A stretch of DNA of 64,000 nt from Bacteroidota bacterium (GTDB lineage: Bacteria > Bacteroidota > Bacteroidia > Chitinophagales > Chitinophagaceae): assembly GCA_023416995.1 (NCBI GenBank), contig JAEZGI010000045.1:7926-71925 (forward strand), given 5' to 3'. A program made the translations under genes and the position numbers. The notes beneath the pieces were generated by a model. That model did no database searches. It worked only from the letters and a program-made list of their open reading frames with translations, and was not told the origin of the DNA. Shown one piece after another: positions 1 to 9,720 of this stretch (its first letter is position 1; each line of letters opens with the position of its first letter).

Positions 1-1275
1 CTGCAATGATACGTTTGGCATTCTCTGGAACTGAACATCTCCCCAGCTTTGCGCATAGCAACATCCCTGACTTGCATTCAGACCGATAATATGTGCCTGG
101 TCGCGGATAGTCTGATAGTTCACAAGGATACCATCTTTAATAAGATCCCACTTACCGCATTTCACACCTTCATCATCGTAGCCAACAGCGCCGAGCGAAC
201 CGGGCTGCGTTTTGTCGGCAACAACATTCACCAGCTCATTACCAAATTTGAAATTTTTTGATTTCCATTTGTCAAGCGTAAGGAAAGAGGTACCGGCATA
301 GTTGGCTTCGTAACCAAGTACGCGATCAAGTTCGGTGGGGTGACCGACTGATTCATGAATGGTTAACCAAAGATGCGAAGGATCAAGTACGAGATCGTAT
401 TTGCCTGGTTCGACTGATTTCGCTTTCAATTTCTGGTCAGTATCTTTTGTAGCAGCTATAACATCTTCAAGCATGTCGTAACGACCCTTATAACGGGTAA
501 TAATACCCGAAACCTTATCAGAAGGTCTCGCATTGAGGTATTCATAACCCATTCCCATCGGTGAACTGATTGATCTGCGGGACATGAACTTACCGCTTGC
601 ACGATCAATCTTGGTTACATTGAAGTTGGGATATATACGATGTATATCCTGGTCGATATAAGAACCATCTGTTGATGCGAAATATTTCTGTTCATTCACA
701 GCAAATATCACCGAGTTCACAAAGTTCGCTCCATTGGTTAAAGCGGCATCATTAACTTTCATCAGCAAATCAACCTTATCCTTTACGGGAACTGCAAAGG
801 CATTGATCTCAATTGGTGCCTTCCAGCTCACTTCGCCGTAACCTTTTTGCGGAGCAAGTCTTACAGGTTCGCCCTGGATCTTTGCATTTGCTTTAGCTAC
901 TGCAACAGCCTGTGCTGCAGTTTTTGCAATTGCATCTTTAGTAACATTGTTTGTGGCAGCAAAACCCCAGCAGCCATCGGCAATTACACGAATACCAACA
1001 CCAAATGATTCAGTATTTGCTACGCCTTGCACACGTTTTTCGCGGGTAGAAACAAACTGGTTAAGGTGCCGGCCAATACGGATATCTGCATAAGTGGCGC
1101 CTTTTGATTTGGCAGCGTTCAATGCCACGTCAGCAAGTTCTTTTTTTACTTTAACATCGATGCCCTCATTCAATGCCTGCAAAGGATCTATCGGGTTGCC
1201 AAGGAGTGAAAATTTCGGGAGCAGCATCGCGCCCATGCTCATGGCGGACAGGTGAAGAAAGTCTTTTCTTTTCAA
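1..1275 (-). CDS. tldD: TldD/PmbA-family metallopeptidase, 3' end cut by window edge
   Basis: The minus-strand frame is open from a TTG at 1275 to the window edge (425 codons seen). GAGG lies about 8 nt upstream of the TTG, which supports this start. The HExxxH motif characteristic of TldD is present as HESVGH at residues 307-312, followed by the typical stretch PTELDRVLGYEANYAGTSF; the visible end RMPNV is also family-like. TldD/PmbA proteins process or degrade small peptides, with the TldD subunit carrying the metal site. The first ~25 residues (KRKDFLHLSAMSMGAMLLP) resemble an export signal of the Tat type, but with KR instead of RR, so this copy may be exported, unlike E. coli TldD. A 183-bp gap separates it from the operon upstream, so it may have its own promoter. 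The family call is firm; localisation is inferred. Confidence 0.9.
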   Translation of the reverse strand, partial: MKRKDFLHLSAMSMGAMLLPKFSLLGNPIDPLQALNEGIDVKVKKELADVALNAAKSKGATYADIRIGRHLNQFVSTREKRVQGVANTESFGVGIRVIADGCWGFAATNNVTKDAIAKTAAQAVAVAKANAKIQGEPVRLAPQKGYGEVSWKAPIEINAFAVPVKDKVDLLMKVNDAALTNGANFVNSVIFAVNEQKYFASTDGSYIDQDIHRIYPNFNVTKIDRASGKFMSRRSISSPMGMGYEYLNARPSDKVSGIITRYKGRYDMLEDVIAATKDTDQKLKAKSVEPGKYDLVLDPSHLWLTIHESVGHPTELDRVLGYEANYAGTSFLTLDKWKSKNFKFGNELVNVVADKTQPGSLGAVGYDDEGVKCGKWDLIKDGILVNYQTIRDQAHIIGLNASQGCCYAQSWGDVQFQRMPNVSLQ

Positions 1276-1458
1276 TGTATTTCCTCTTAAATAGTTAGTG
1301 AATGGCGGCACCATCAGAACAAAACTTATGAGCGAAACTCAATGCAGGATTAATAAAAAATATGATTAAACCTCAACCCTGAAACTCCGTAGTATAAGTA
1401 TGTTGATCTGATGCTACCAATAAAAATACAGATTAGCAATCTATGAATTTTTTGTTAA

Positions 1459-3264
1459 CTAAGCACCCCGGCTGAAAAATTTTTCTTCAATCCACAGGTA
1501 TGCACACGAAATAATAAATATGATAAAAAAATAGATTTTAGGTATTTCCTTTTTAACCTGCCTGGCTTCAACTTCAGTTAGCTTCACGTTATCAACAGTT
1601 GCCGCGGTTCTTACGCTGTTTTCTTCAATGGTTTGACGCGCCTGGATTCCGGTCCATTCGCTTTTTGAATAAACATAAAAATGTTTTGTTATGTTATCGC
1701 GCGTCGTCACCTGTTGCCAGCCATTTGTATGCGGCCAGAACATGGCACGCCACTCAAATGGCGTTAACCATTGCTGCGTTGTTGTTTTCGGTTGTTGATT
1801 TACGTTAATGAGGAAGGGTATGGTATCAGACGTTTCAGCCTTTATTGTTACAGGTGCCCCTGTGTAGGGTATAGCCGGTGAAGACGAGTAAACCTCGTTT
1901 TCGGTTTTCCGTTTGGCAACTTCATTAATCAGTGAGGTCCAAAGCTTCCTGTACGCCATGGTATCGCCATGTAGAACCCAACTGTATGTATTATTTAGTG
2001 TGGTATGTATCATGCGACCCATACCGTTAATTGCCGCCACCACATAAAGATTGCCCTCATTGTCGCCAAACATTGGTCTCACTAACGAAGTTCCGCTTAC
2101 ATAATTTGGTTTATCCATGTCAAGCACCGGCAGTACCAGTGAGGAGTCCGCCGCGACTAGTTTTACCTGCTGTCTATGGTTTACCGTTGAACCCCTTAAA
2201 CGTACACCGGCATTATAAATGCCCGGTGTTGTTATTATGCTGTCGGCTTTTACAATGACTCCTAGTCCTTGTTGCTCCACAGCATTCCGCAAAGCGCTTT
2301 TCTCTGTGGCACCTAGTGCTGCAAGCGCCGTGGCATCACCAATCACGAGATCAAAGTTGTTCAATAAACCCGTATTCAACCTCCCGGGCATTGACCCTTC
2401 CATATTTAATAATTCAGTATGATATTTATCACGGCTGATAGTCGTGCGCAAGGCAATGCCGTAACCCCGGCTGAATAACCAGTTTTTTAAAAACCTGTTT
2501 TCAAAATCAGGCGTGCCGGAAAGTACCAGGATCCGAATTGGCGCAGCATTTAATACTGTGAATGGAATCTTTTGTTCCTGTAACAACTCTTCCCCTGCTT
2601 TGACAGTTAAAGAATAAACTGCACGTCCAAGTTGTTTGGGCACAGTAGTTAATTCCAGGTTTTGGGTAGCACCTGGTTTTACAACGACAGAATCAAGATG
2701 CGTACTGAAACCCTGCAAAATGATTTTTACATTGTTCTGACTTTTATTGAAATACTTACCCTGTACGATCAGCGGTTCACCGCTATTCACTTCACTTTGC
2801 CAGGAGATACTGGTGAATCCTGTGGGCATAGATGGCGAGTGATAGTCCAGTGGAAATCCGCGGAGCGCTTCGAGCTCATGTGACGCAAGACCATTACCAA
2901 ACACGTGAATTGTTTGCTTAGCACCATTCGTTAACGCTGCAACAGCAGGAACAAACTGTGTCTCTTTATCAGCCAGCGTTGCATCAAGTGTATACACCGG
3001 AAGATTTGTATGTGTTTTTGTGAAGTTCGCAACGCTGTCAGGATCCGCTCCGGGTGTGACTATGATGATTCCCGCACCTTCTTCGTTGTTAACAATTGAG
3101 TTGTAGGTAACACCAACGCCAAGGCAGGCAAGAGAAGCGATTGCAATGACAGAGGCAAGGATTCTCGTTAACAGGTGTGCCCGGTTTGATCGTTTGATGG
3201 CTGCCCATACGAGGTAAGCGGCGAGCGCCACCGAACTGCCTATGATGATCAATGTCCACATCAT
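1459..3264 (-). CDS. Membrane protein with glutamine-amidotransferase-like fold, end of MoxR operon
   Basis: A 601-residue protein with two N-terminal membrane segments (about residues 2-24 and 37-57) and one near the C-terminus (about 578-595). The middle contains an Ig-like stretch and then a segment beginning IRILVLSGTPDFENRFLKNWL. That pattern is typical of the class I glutamine-amidotransferase-like domain found in large BatA-type membrane proteins; I see no catalytic Cys-His pair, so an enzymatic role is not supported. The ATG overlaps the stop of the upstream gene (ATGA), implying translational coupling. It is the last gene of the MoxR/DUF58 operon. The function is unknown; it probably acts at the inner membrane with the preceding gene products. 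Confidence 0.72.
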   Translation of the reverse strand: MMWTLIIIGSSVALAAYLVWAAIKRSNRAHLLTRILASVIAIASLACLGVGVTYNSIVNNEEGAGIIIVTPGADPDSVANFTKTHTNLPVYTLDATLADKETQFVPAVAALTNGAKQTIHVFGNGLASHELEALRGFPLDYHSPSMPTGFTSISWQSEVNSGEPLIVQGKYFNKSQNNVKIILQGFSTHLDSVVVKPGATQNLELTTVPKQLGRAVYSLTVKAGEELLQEQKIPFTVLNAAPIRILVLSGTPDFENRFLKNWLFSRGYGIALRTTISRDKYHTELLNMEGSMPGRLNTGLLNNFDLVIGDATALAALGATEKSALRNAVEQQGLGVIVKADSIITTPGIYNAGVRLRGSTVNHRQQVKLVAADSSLVLPVLDMDKPNYVSGTSLVRPMFGDNEGNLYVVAAINGMGRMIHTTLNNTYSWVLHGDTMAYRKLWTSLINEVAKRKTENEVYSSSPAIPYTGAPVTIKAETSDTIPFLINVNQQPKTTTQQWLTPFEWRAMFWPHTNGWQQVTTRDNITKHFYVYSKSEWTGIQARQTIEENSVRTAATVDNVKLTEVEARQVKKEIPKIYFFIIFIISCAYLWIEEKFFSRGA

Positions 3265-5426
3265 AACTTTGATGCAGATTTAAGATGTAAGAAATACTCC
3301 TTCGACAGATTGTTATCCGGTCTTTGCTGTGCAGCAGCTGGAACGGGTTCAACGGATCTTATGAGTTTGTTCAGGGCGTTCCCGACTATTGAAATATCTT
3401 TCTCAGTAACCTCGTTCCGTAACAATTTTTTTATAGCTTCAAAAGCAGACAGGTATGATGATGGTTCTTTCGCGGCACTGAGACTTAATTCACCGGCAGC
3501 TTCCTGCAGCAGCCCGGTTTCGGCCGGAGTCAATGCTACAGCTGTTGCTCCTTTCATTTTTGAAAGTATAGATAACGACCTGCGCAAACCTGGTACACTT
3601 CCGGCGTTTGGTTTATAGGTTTCCCGACGGGATGGTTCAATGATTTTGTCGAGTTCACCTGTCAGTCTTTTTTCTGATGGCTTTAGCGGCGGCAATTTGG
3701 TAGATGTTTTTGGCACATACTCTCTTGATTTTTGCTGCAGTTCTTTTAACAGTCTCAAAGCCTTGTATTCATAGGGAAGCGCATCTTTTGCTTTGTAAGT
3801 CCGCAGTCTCAACTCTGCCTCCCACATTTCTGCAAGCGTGGCTTTTAATGCAGCCTTGGTTTGAGGATCAAAAAATGTGGCGTCTTCTGCTATATCGTGT
3901 TTGTGCGCATACTGATCAATGATCTTATCCGGATTATTAAAATCTTCAATAGCAATCTCAGCATGTCCCTCTTCATGCTCATGTCCCTCATGCTCTTCGT
4001 GAGCATTTTCGCCATCGCCTATATTTGTTTCATTTTCTTCACCAAGGAACTTGCCGTAACGCAATCGTAATAACTTCTGGTCAATGCCAAGGTCATTACA
4101 TTTATTGTTGAAGGCTTCGAGCGACATCGTATCGCGGCCCTTTAGCAACTGCTCTGTTTCTATAATGATTTGCCGCTGACTTCTGAAAAACTCCGGTTTA
4201 AGATCCACACCGGTCATCATGCCATCCATACTGAGCAGTGTTGCCGTATCTTCCATTTTTACCGTATAGATATCTGACCTCGCTTCCTGTTTGAAATTAT
4301 CGACGGCACTTATATAGAAATACAACTCATCACCTGGCTGCATTTTAAGCGATGCTAATGTGATCAGTTTTGACAATTGGTATTGTCTGCGCCCCCCGTT
4401 AAAATTTGAAAACATAAGTTTTTGCTCCCTGAACTTTACGGCTTCACCGTTGCCGGTGGCGATAGTTGCGAAAATGACTGTCTGATCAACGGCATAGTCA
4501 TCGCTGATATTTAATGCAAGGTTCACCCGTTCAGGTTGACCATATTCAATGATGGTAGCCGGTCGTGGCGTCTGTACAGTTATCACAGGGGGTTTGTCAG
4601 CTATACTTTCAAGCTGGTAGAATTCAGAAACCTGGTCATCGACCTTAACCTGGTAGTATCCGTTGTTGCGTAAAGTTTTTTCTGTTGTCCAAAGGCCCTC
4701 AGCGTTTTTTATAAGCTGTTGGCTGGTGCTGTCATTAAACAGCAGCTTCACGGCTGACGGCTCGCCGGTAATACGCAGGTTCCACGCGATGCGTGCGCCC
4801 TGTTCCGCGCGGATATTAAACCGTTGCTGATCACGCGTAGCAGCACCGGTATATTCGGGTGGCTGGATATGTACATGCACCCCTGAAATTGCCGGAAGGA
4901 TTTTCTCAGGACGTTCAACCCCCGCCTGTTTCGCTTGTTCGAAACCGTTAGATGTAATCTTACCCGCAATCACTGGAAGCAGCAGGTACAAAACATAAGA
5001 AATGGCAATACTGATAAACAGTGCAATCACAGATCTTTTGATTTGTTTGTCTGCCGGCCGGGGAACGGCAACATTCAGTAACCGGTCGTTGATTTTTTTA
5101 ACCTGTAATCTTTCAAGAACCCCCAGTTCATTTGCCGGTTTAAGCAAAAGACCGGTGCTTTCTTCAAGTTCAGGGCTGGCCCGGTTTAAAGTTCTTGCCA
5201 CATCAACGGTACCAACGCGCCAGCGCTGGTAGATGGATGCAATCATAAAAAACAGCACGAGCGCTATTGGGGCCAACCACCAAAGACCAATGTTGGCAAC
5301 GAAATGTAGTATCAATACAAGCGGTAAGGCGGCGGCCATACTCAGCAGTGCAATGGCAAGCAGATATTGACGCCGCCAGCGTTTCTGAAGTTCTGTGATC
5401 ACCAGATTGGTACCGACGCCGCTCAT
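3261..5426 (-). CDS. DUF4175-like membrane protein with His/Glu-rich loop
   Basis: A protein of about 721 residues with two N-terminal membrane segments close together, a third around residue 140-160, then a long non-membrane region with beta-rich and coiled-coil-like parts. The general plan resembles DUF4175-type proteins of MoxR/DUF58 loci. The chosen ATG at 5424-5426 overlaps the upstream TGA (ATGA); an in-frame extension to 5495 would run inside the preceding gene and is unlikely. Residues ~471-489 form a striking His/Glu cluster (AHEEHEGHEHEEGHAEI), a possible metal-binding or acidic linker. Its own stop overlaps the next start in the same ATGA way. The role is unknown; the operon context suggests envelope function. 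Confidence 0.7.
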   Translation of the reverse strand: MSGVGTNLVITELQKRWRRQYLLAIALLSMAAALPLVLILHFVANIGLWWLAPIALVLFFMIASIYQRWRVGTVDVARTLNRASPELEESTGLLLKPANELGVLERLQVKKINDRLLNVAVPRPADKQIKRSVIALFISIAISYVLYLLLPVIAGKITSNGFEQAKQAGVERPEKILPAISGVHVHIQPPEYTGAATRDQQRFNIRAEQGARIAWNLRITGEPSAVKLLFNDSTSQQLIKNAEGLWTTEKTLRNNGYYQVKVDDQVSEFYQLESIADKPPVITVQTPRPATIIEYGQPERVNLALNISDDYAVDQTVIFATIATGNGEAVKFREQKLMFSNFNGGRRQYQLSKLITLASLKMQPGDELYFYISAVDNFKQEARSDIYTVKMEDTATLLSMDGMMTGVDLKPEFFRSQRQIIIETEQLLKGRDTMSLEAFNNKCNDLGIDQKLLRLRYGKFLGEENETNIGDGENAHEEHEGHEHEEGHAEIAIEDFNNPDKIIDQYAHKHDIAEDATFFDPQTKAALKATLAEMWEAELRLRTYKAKDALPYEYKALRLLKELQQKSREYVPKTSTKLPPLKPSEKRLTGELDKIIEPSRRETYKPNAGSVPGLRRSLSILSKMKGATAVALTPAETGLLQEAAGELSLSAAKEPSSYLSAFEAIKKLLRNEVTEKDISIVGNALNKLIRSVEPVPAAAQQRPDNNLSKEYFLHLKSASKL

Positions 5427-6835
5427 ATCCTGCCCGGTTTTTTCTTTATTGAAATTATTCTTTCTGCAGTAAACAGCACGAATGCCAGCAGCCATAACCA
5501 GTGCTGAAGATCAACAACATTGAATACAGCCGTATTTTTTTTGATCGTGCTTTTTGCTTTTGAGGGCATGGCATCTGCCAGCGCAAAAGTACGCCCATCA
5601 GGCACTGCAGGGTTGTTCAGTATAAGTTGTAACAGCTTTTTAGGGAATTGCGGATTCCATGGCAGATCCGACCACGTGGGATCAAAACGGCTGTAAAAAC
5701 GATAGGTGCTGTCAATTCTGTCGAAGGAAAGTACCGGGTTCCCAAAACCGTCCTGCCAGGTCGCCGTATTGTGCGCCGTCAATGTATCTACAATAACTTT
5801 AAAAGTTTTAATGGTGTTGCCGGCGATGCCACCGTCCGCCTCCCGCAGCCAGGAACGTATACGTTTTGGTGTTCCGGGTACATATATAAACTTGTAACGT
5901 GCTTCAGTTGCAATAAGCGGCCGATCGCTCAACCAGAACAACCAGTCTGTACCAGCAAGGTTCCCGGGATCATTCCGGCGAACATTTATATCCATTTTAA
6001 AATTGCCAAAACGGGCAATCGCATGTAATGCAGATTGCAGGAAGTGCGCATCCTGCTGGTATTTATCATCGCTGACAACCAAGATCCTGGTAGTTGAAGT
6101 GTCGGCTTCGTTTGATTCGCCGACAGTTTTGCGTTGAACATAGGCACCTTCTGCAACTGTCTTCATAAACGCAGCCTCGTATGATCCATTTGCCAGTTGG
6201 CGTTTGTTGAAAAGTGTTTCAGTATCATCAGCAGTTTCCATCAGCTTCCAGTGAAGATCGATCGAAACGGTTGGTCTTGGCATCGCATGCCGATCCAGAT
6301 CCTGGTTATTTGGGCTTGCGAGCCTTGACAAGCTGTTGTCAGTAAAAAGGTAAACAGGGTATTGAGCCGGCAAAACATGATCTGCACGGCTTATAAGCGA
6401 CCAGTGAGGTTCGGGCCGCACTTTTTTTTGCATGGTATCACCAACTGCTATCGCAGGGAACCCGGCAGTGAAAGCATGCAGTTCGAAGCCTGCCTGCATC
6501 AGCGAATCAATAGAAACCTGGTGCCTGCTATAAACCGTCTGCAACAGTTCCGGCTCAATCAATATCCAACCGGTACTGACTTGTTTATTGTTTTGTTGCC
6601 AGGCTGCACCTGCCAGAATGAAGGATAAAACAATGATCAATAAACATCTCAATAACAGCAGCAGCCAGTCCGATACCTTCAGACTTGTTGAAGCTTTTTG
6701 TGTTACTTCCGTCATCAGTAAAGTGCTGCCAACACGCAGCACCCGGCCCTTCCTGATGTTCCAAAGATGGATAATCACCGGTATCAGCACCGCACTGCCA
6801 GCCAACAACCATATGGGGTTTACGAACTGTAACAA
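5423..6835 (-). CDS. BatA-type (aerotolerance regulator N-terminal domain) membrane protein
   Basis: The N-terminus MLQFVNPIWLLAGSAVLIPVI... followed by HLWN and a second hydrophobic helix (about residues 57-80, DWLLLLLRCLLIIVLSFILA) is the classic BatA N-terminal domain (PF07584). The rest (about residues 85-440) is an extracytoplasmic region, and a last membrane helix lies near residues 443-460. Full BatA proteins carry a von Willebrand factor A domain with a MIDAS motif; I do not see a clear DxSxS here, so this is the BatA-like, possibly MIDAS-less, member of the operon. It begins 1 nt after the DUF58 gene and overlaps the next gene by ATGA. Such proteins are placed with MoxR chaperones; their substrate is not known. 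Confidence 0.78.
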   Translation of the reverse strand: MLQFVNPIWLLAGSAVLIPVIIHLWNIRKGRVLRVGSTLLMTEVTQKASTSLKVSDWLLLLLRCLLIIVLSFILAGAAWQQNNKQVSTGWILIEPELLQTVYSRHQVSIDSLMQAGFELHAFTAGFPAIAVGDTMQKKVRPEPHWSLISRADHVLPAQYPVYLFTDNSLSRLASPNNQDLDRHAMPRPTVSIDLHWKLMETADDTETLFNKRQLANGSYEAAFMKTVAEGAYVQRKTVGESNEADTSTTRILVVSDDKYQQDAHFLQSALHAIARFGNFKMDINVRRNDPGNLAGTDWLFWLSDRPLIATEARYKFIYVPGTPKRIRSWLREADGGIAGNTIKTFKVIVDTLTAHNTATWQDGFGNPVLSFDRIDSTYRFYSRFDPTWSDLPWNPQFPKKLLQLILNNPAVPDGRTFALADAMPSKAKSTIKKNTAVFNVVDLQHWLWLLAFVLFTAERIISIKKKPGRI

Positions 6836-6836
6836 C

Positions 6837-7724
6837 TTAAGCCTTTAGTTTATTACGCTGATTAATAAAATCCCGCAACGCTGCATCAACCGGTTCATCC
6901 ATTACCGTGAGGCGGTAAAAGATATTGTTATCAAGCGCAAATATCTTTTTTGATTCAAGGAAATTTTGAAGACGTTCCTGGTAAGCGTTGGCATCTGCCT
7001 GCGGATTGATAGCTACCACCTTACCAGTTTCGAGATCTTCCAGTTCCTGGTAACCTTTAAAGTCAAAGTTTAGTTCGTTTCTCCCGATAACATGAAACGA
7101 CATTACTTCATGTCTGAGCGAAACAAGTGAACGCAGCAGGTTGCTGATCTCTTCATGCTCTTCGTAAAAGTCGGTCACAAAAATCAGCAACTCACGTTGA
7201 TGGGCACCCGCAAATATGTCTTTGTAGCCAATTGGTTCAGTAAAGCTTCCCGCAGGTTCAATGGTTTCCAACTGGTAGAAAAACCGCGAAAGATGCTGAT
7301 GATCTTTCCTGCAGGGCATCGAAAAAAGATCGCCATCCCGAAAAACATAAAGACCGATAGAGTCGCCCTGTTTATGCGCGAGCCATGCAAGGCAAGCCGC
7401 GAGGTAGCGGGCATAAACGATTTTAGCAAACGACCCGTCAGTATGTTTCATCGATGCACTTGCATCAATAACAAAACGCACGGATACACTGGTTTCGATC
7501 TCAGATTCTCTTATATAATACCTGTCCGATCGCGCAAACATTTTCCAGTCAAGTGAACGGAGATCATCGCCTGGCTGGTAGCTGCGGTACTGGCTGAATT
7601 CCATGCCAGTACCCTTAACATTACTTTTATGGATACCGGCCATGAATCCATCAACGGTGGTTTTGGCCGCCAATGACAAATCTTTAATAGCTAATAATAC
7701 CGCGGGATCGAGTAACGTAGACAT
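6837..7724 (-). CDS. DUF58 domain protein
   Basis: A 295-residue soluble protein. The signature GMEFSQYRSYQPGDDLRSLDWK (about residues 40-61) followed by RFVIDASASM (near 85-95) identifies a DUF58 protein; the latter segment resembles a von Willebrand-type DxSxS motif (DASAS). DUF58 proteins are regularly encoded directly after MoxR ATPases and are thought to be their partners or substrates. The gene starts 30 nt after moxR and ends 1 nt before the BatA-type gene, so it is clearly in the same operon. Length is normal for the family. The biochemical role is not known. Confidence 0.9.
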   Translation of the reverse strand: MSTLLDPAVLLAIKDLSLAAKTTVDGFMAGIHKSNVKGTGMEFSQYRSYQPGDDLRSLDWKMFARSDRYYIRESEIETSVSVRFVIDASASMKHTDGSFAKIVYARYLAACLAWLAHKQGDSIGLYVFRDGDLFSMPCRKDHQHLSRFFYQLETIEPAGSFTEPIGYKDIFAGAHQRELLIFVTDFYEEHEEISNLLRSLVSLRHEVMSFHVIGRNELNFDFKGYQELEDLETGKVVAINPQADANAYQERLQNFLESKKIFALDNNIFYRLTVMDEPVDAALRDFINQRNKLKA

Positions 7725-7754
7725 ATTACTGATTGAAGTGGATGCTTGCCTGGT

Positions 7755-8726
7755 TTATGCCAGCAGTTTGGCAGTTACCTGGTCAGGGGTGATGTTTTCA
7801 GCATCTGCTTTAAAATTCATAAGGATACGATGTCTTAAAACAGGATATGCCATTGCGCGAATGTCATCCTTCATTACTGCATAACGACCTTTTAGTAATG
7901 CGCGGGCTTTGGCTGTAAGTATCAGGGCCTGCCCGGCACGCGGACCGGCACCCCATCTTACCCATTCTTTCACGAACGGCACCTCGCTGGTAACGGGGCG
8001 GGTTGAACGAATAATATTGCTTACATAACTGATAAGATCATCATTAATACTTACTTCGCGCACCAGTCCCTGCAGTTGTTTTATTTCCTCGCCATTTACC
8101 ACCGGGTTAACAACCGGTTTGCGACTGCCTGTTGTGTTGGAAAGGATAGCAATCTCTTCTAACGCCGTTGGATAACCGATCTGTATATAAAGAAGGAACC
8201 GATCCAGTTGTGCTTCGGGCAACGGATATGTGCCTGCCTGTTCGATCGGGTTTTGTGTTGCAAGAATAAAAAATGGCCTGTCAAGCGGATAGGTTTTACC
8301 ACCATAGGTTACCTCGAACTCTTGCATGGCTTCAAGCAGTGCAGACTGGGTTTTAGGTGGGGTACGATTGATCTCGTCTGCCAGCACAATGTTTGCAAAC
8401 AATGGCCCCTGGTTAAACTTAAAAAATCGTTTTCCTGTAGTATGATCTTCTTCGAGTATCTCTGTGCCGAGAATATCGGTGGGCATCAGGTCAGGCGTGA
8501 ATTGGATGCGCCTGAACGAAAGGTGCATCGCCTGTGAAAGAGTTCGCACCATCAGGGTTTTTGCTAAGCCAGGAACACCTTCCAGCAAACAATGCCCGCC
8601 GGCAAGTAAAGCAACTATCACTTCCTCCAGGATCTGATCCTGGCCCACAATCACTTTCTGAATTTCGGTTTTTAACAGGCCCAGTTTCCCGATCAACCCG
8701 TCGACTGATTTTTCTGTGACTTCCAA
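7755..8726 (-). CDS. MoxR-family AAA+ ATPase
   Basis: A 323-residue AAA+ ATPase with Walker A GVPGLAKT (residues 50-57), Walker B IVLADEIN, the sensor segment ILATQNP and the following PEAQLDRFL typical of MoxR. MoxR ATPases act as chaperones that mature or activate partner proteins carrying vWA/DUF58 domains. It is the first gene of a five-gene minus-strand operon (MoxR, DUF58, BatA-type, DUF4175-like, amidotransferase-like). The 245-bp region upstream is shared with the divergent DUF4159 gene, so the operon promoter should lie there. Confidence 0.95.
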   Translation of the reverse strand: MEVTEKSVDGLIGKLGLLKTEIQKVIVGQDQILEEVIVALLAGGHCLLEGVPGLAKTLMVRTLSQAMHLSFRRIQFTPDLMPTDILGTEILEEDHTTGKRFFKFNQGPLFANIVLADEINRTPPKTQSALLEAMQEFEVTYGGKTYPLDRPFFILATQNPIEQAGTYPLPEAQLDRFLLYIQIGYPTALEEIAILSNTTGSRKPVVNPVVNGEEIKQLQGLVREVSINDDLISYVSNIIRSTRPVTSEVPFVKEWVRWGAGPRAGQALILTAKARALLKGRYAVMKDDIRAMAYPVLRHRILMNFKADAENITPDQVTAKLLA

Positions 8727-8971
8727 GTTCTATCGTATTAATGAAAATTTAATTAAGTCTGATCTGCGTTTCCCAAATGGCGATGTTATATAGACGTCAG
8801 TCTGATCAGTTACATGCGGCAGTCGTTGAACTAATATTGAAAAAAGAAAATTAGCTAAAAAACAGAATGTAAAAAAACAGAAATCCTTAAACAACTTGTT
8901 TCAAGAACTGGTATATTGACGTTTTAAGTAGCGAAACTGCATATAGATTATTTTTATCATAAAACGAGTTA
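8727..8971. promoter_or_regulatory. Divergent intergenic region between MoxR operon and DUF4159 gene
   Basis: A 245-bp AT-rich spacer between two divergently transcribed genes; it must hold promoters for both. TTG/TA-rich elements are visible before 8972, but I cannot assign a Bacteroidota -33/-7 pair with confidence. Confidence 0.4.
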
Positions 8972-9592
8972 ATGGCTCAGGCTAGATTTACATTTGCGCG
9001 TATTCAATACCGGTCGGGCGACTGGAACACAGATCAGCGGATGCCCTCGAACATTCTGAATTCGTTGATTGAATACACCACTATCCCTGTGAACACTGAA
9101 GAAAAGGTGGTGGAGTTAAGCAGCGATGAATTATTTCTGTACCCGTTCTGTTATCTGAGTGGTCACAAACTCGTACAATTTGATACCAAAGAAGCGGCTA
9201 ATTTTCGTAAGTATGTGCAAAACGGCGGGTTTGTTTTCGTGGATGATTGCAATCATGATATCGATGGGCTTTTTGCCAAATCTTTTGAAGCGCAAATGAG
9301 CAGTCTGTTCGGGACGGGAGCACTTAAGAAAATACCAAACAATCATGAGATCTATAGTTCCTTTTTTAAGTTTGAAAAAGGACCGCCCAACACTTCTTTC
9401 GAATTAAACGGCTGGGGCGATGATCTTATACATGATTATCTCAAAGCTATAGAAGTAAACGGTCGTATCGGGGTTTTATACAGCAATAAAGATTATGGTT
9501 GTGAATGGGATTATGATTTCCGGAACAAACGATTTCTTGCAGAAGATAACACGAAATTTGGAGTGAATATTATCGTATATGCCATGCTGTAA
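8972..9592 (+). CDS. DUF4159 domain protein
   Basis: A 206-residue protein beginning MAQARFTFARIQYRSGDWNT, with RKYVQNGGFVFVDDCNHD around residues 79-96 and a C-terminal GVNIIVYAML. This layout (RL.Y.gGdW near the start, a Gly-rich strand ending in vDD) matches DUF4159 (PF13709). No signal peptide or membrane segment is seen, whereas many relatives are exported. DUF4159 genes are often found beside MoxR/DUF58/BatA genes; here it diverges from that operon, which suggests a shared role. The domain is related to glutamine-amidotransferase-like folds; no activity is established. Confidence 0.8.
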   Translation: MAQARFTFARIQYRSGDWNTDQRMPSNILNSLIEYTTIPVNTEEKVVELSSDELFLYPFCYLSGHKLVQFDTKEAANFRKYVQNGGFVFVDDCNHDIDGLFAKSFEAQMSSLFGTGALKKIPNNHEIYSSFFKFEKGPPNTSFELNGWGDDLIHDYLKAIEVNGRIGVLYSNKDYGCEWDYDFRNKRFLAEDNTKFGVNIIVYAML

Positions 9593-9720
9593 GTGACGGT
9601 TGGTGGTTGGGTTGACCTGCTTCGTGAAGATTTCGGCACGCTTCAGCCGAATATCGTTTACATCGTTGTAAAACTTCACATTCTTTGTTGCGGACATCCT
9701 AACCCAAATCTTGATACCGT

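Noticed and set aside
49..261. Plus-strand open frame of 70 codons
   Set aside because: It lies opposite the TldD-type gene, which has clear family motifs, and has no recognisable content.
5427..5495. N-terminal extension of the DUF4175-like protein
   Set aside because: It is inside the end of the upstream gene; the ATGA overlap at 5423-5426 gives a better start.
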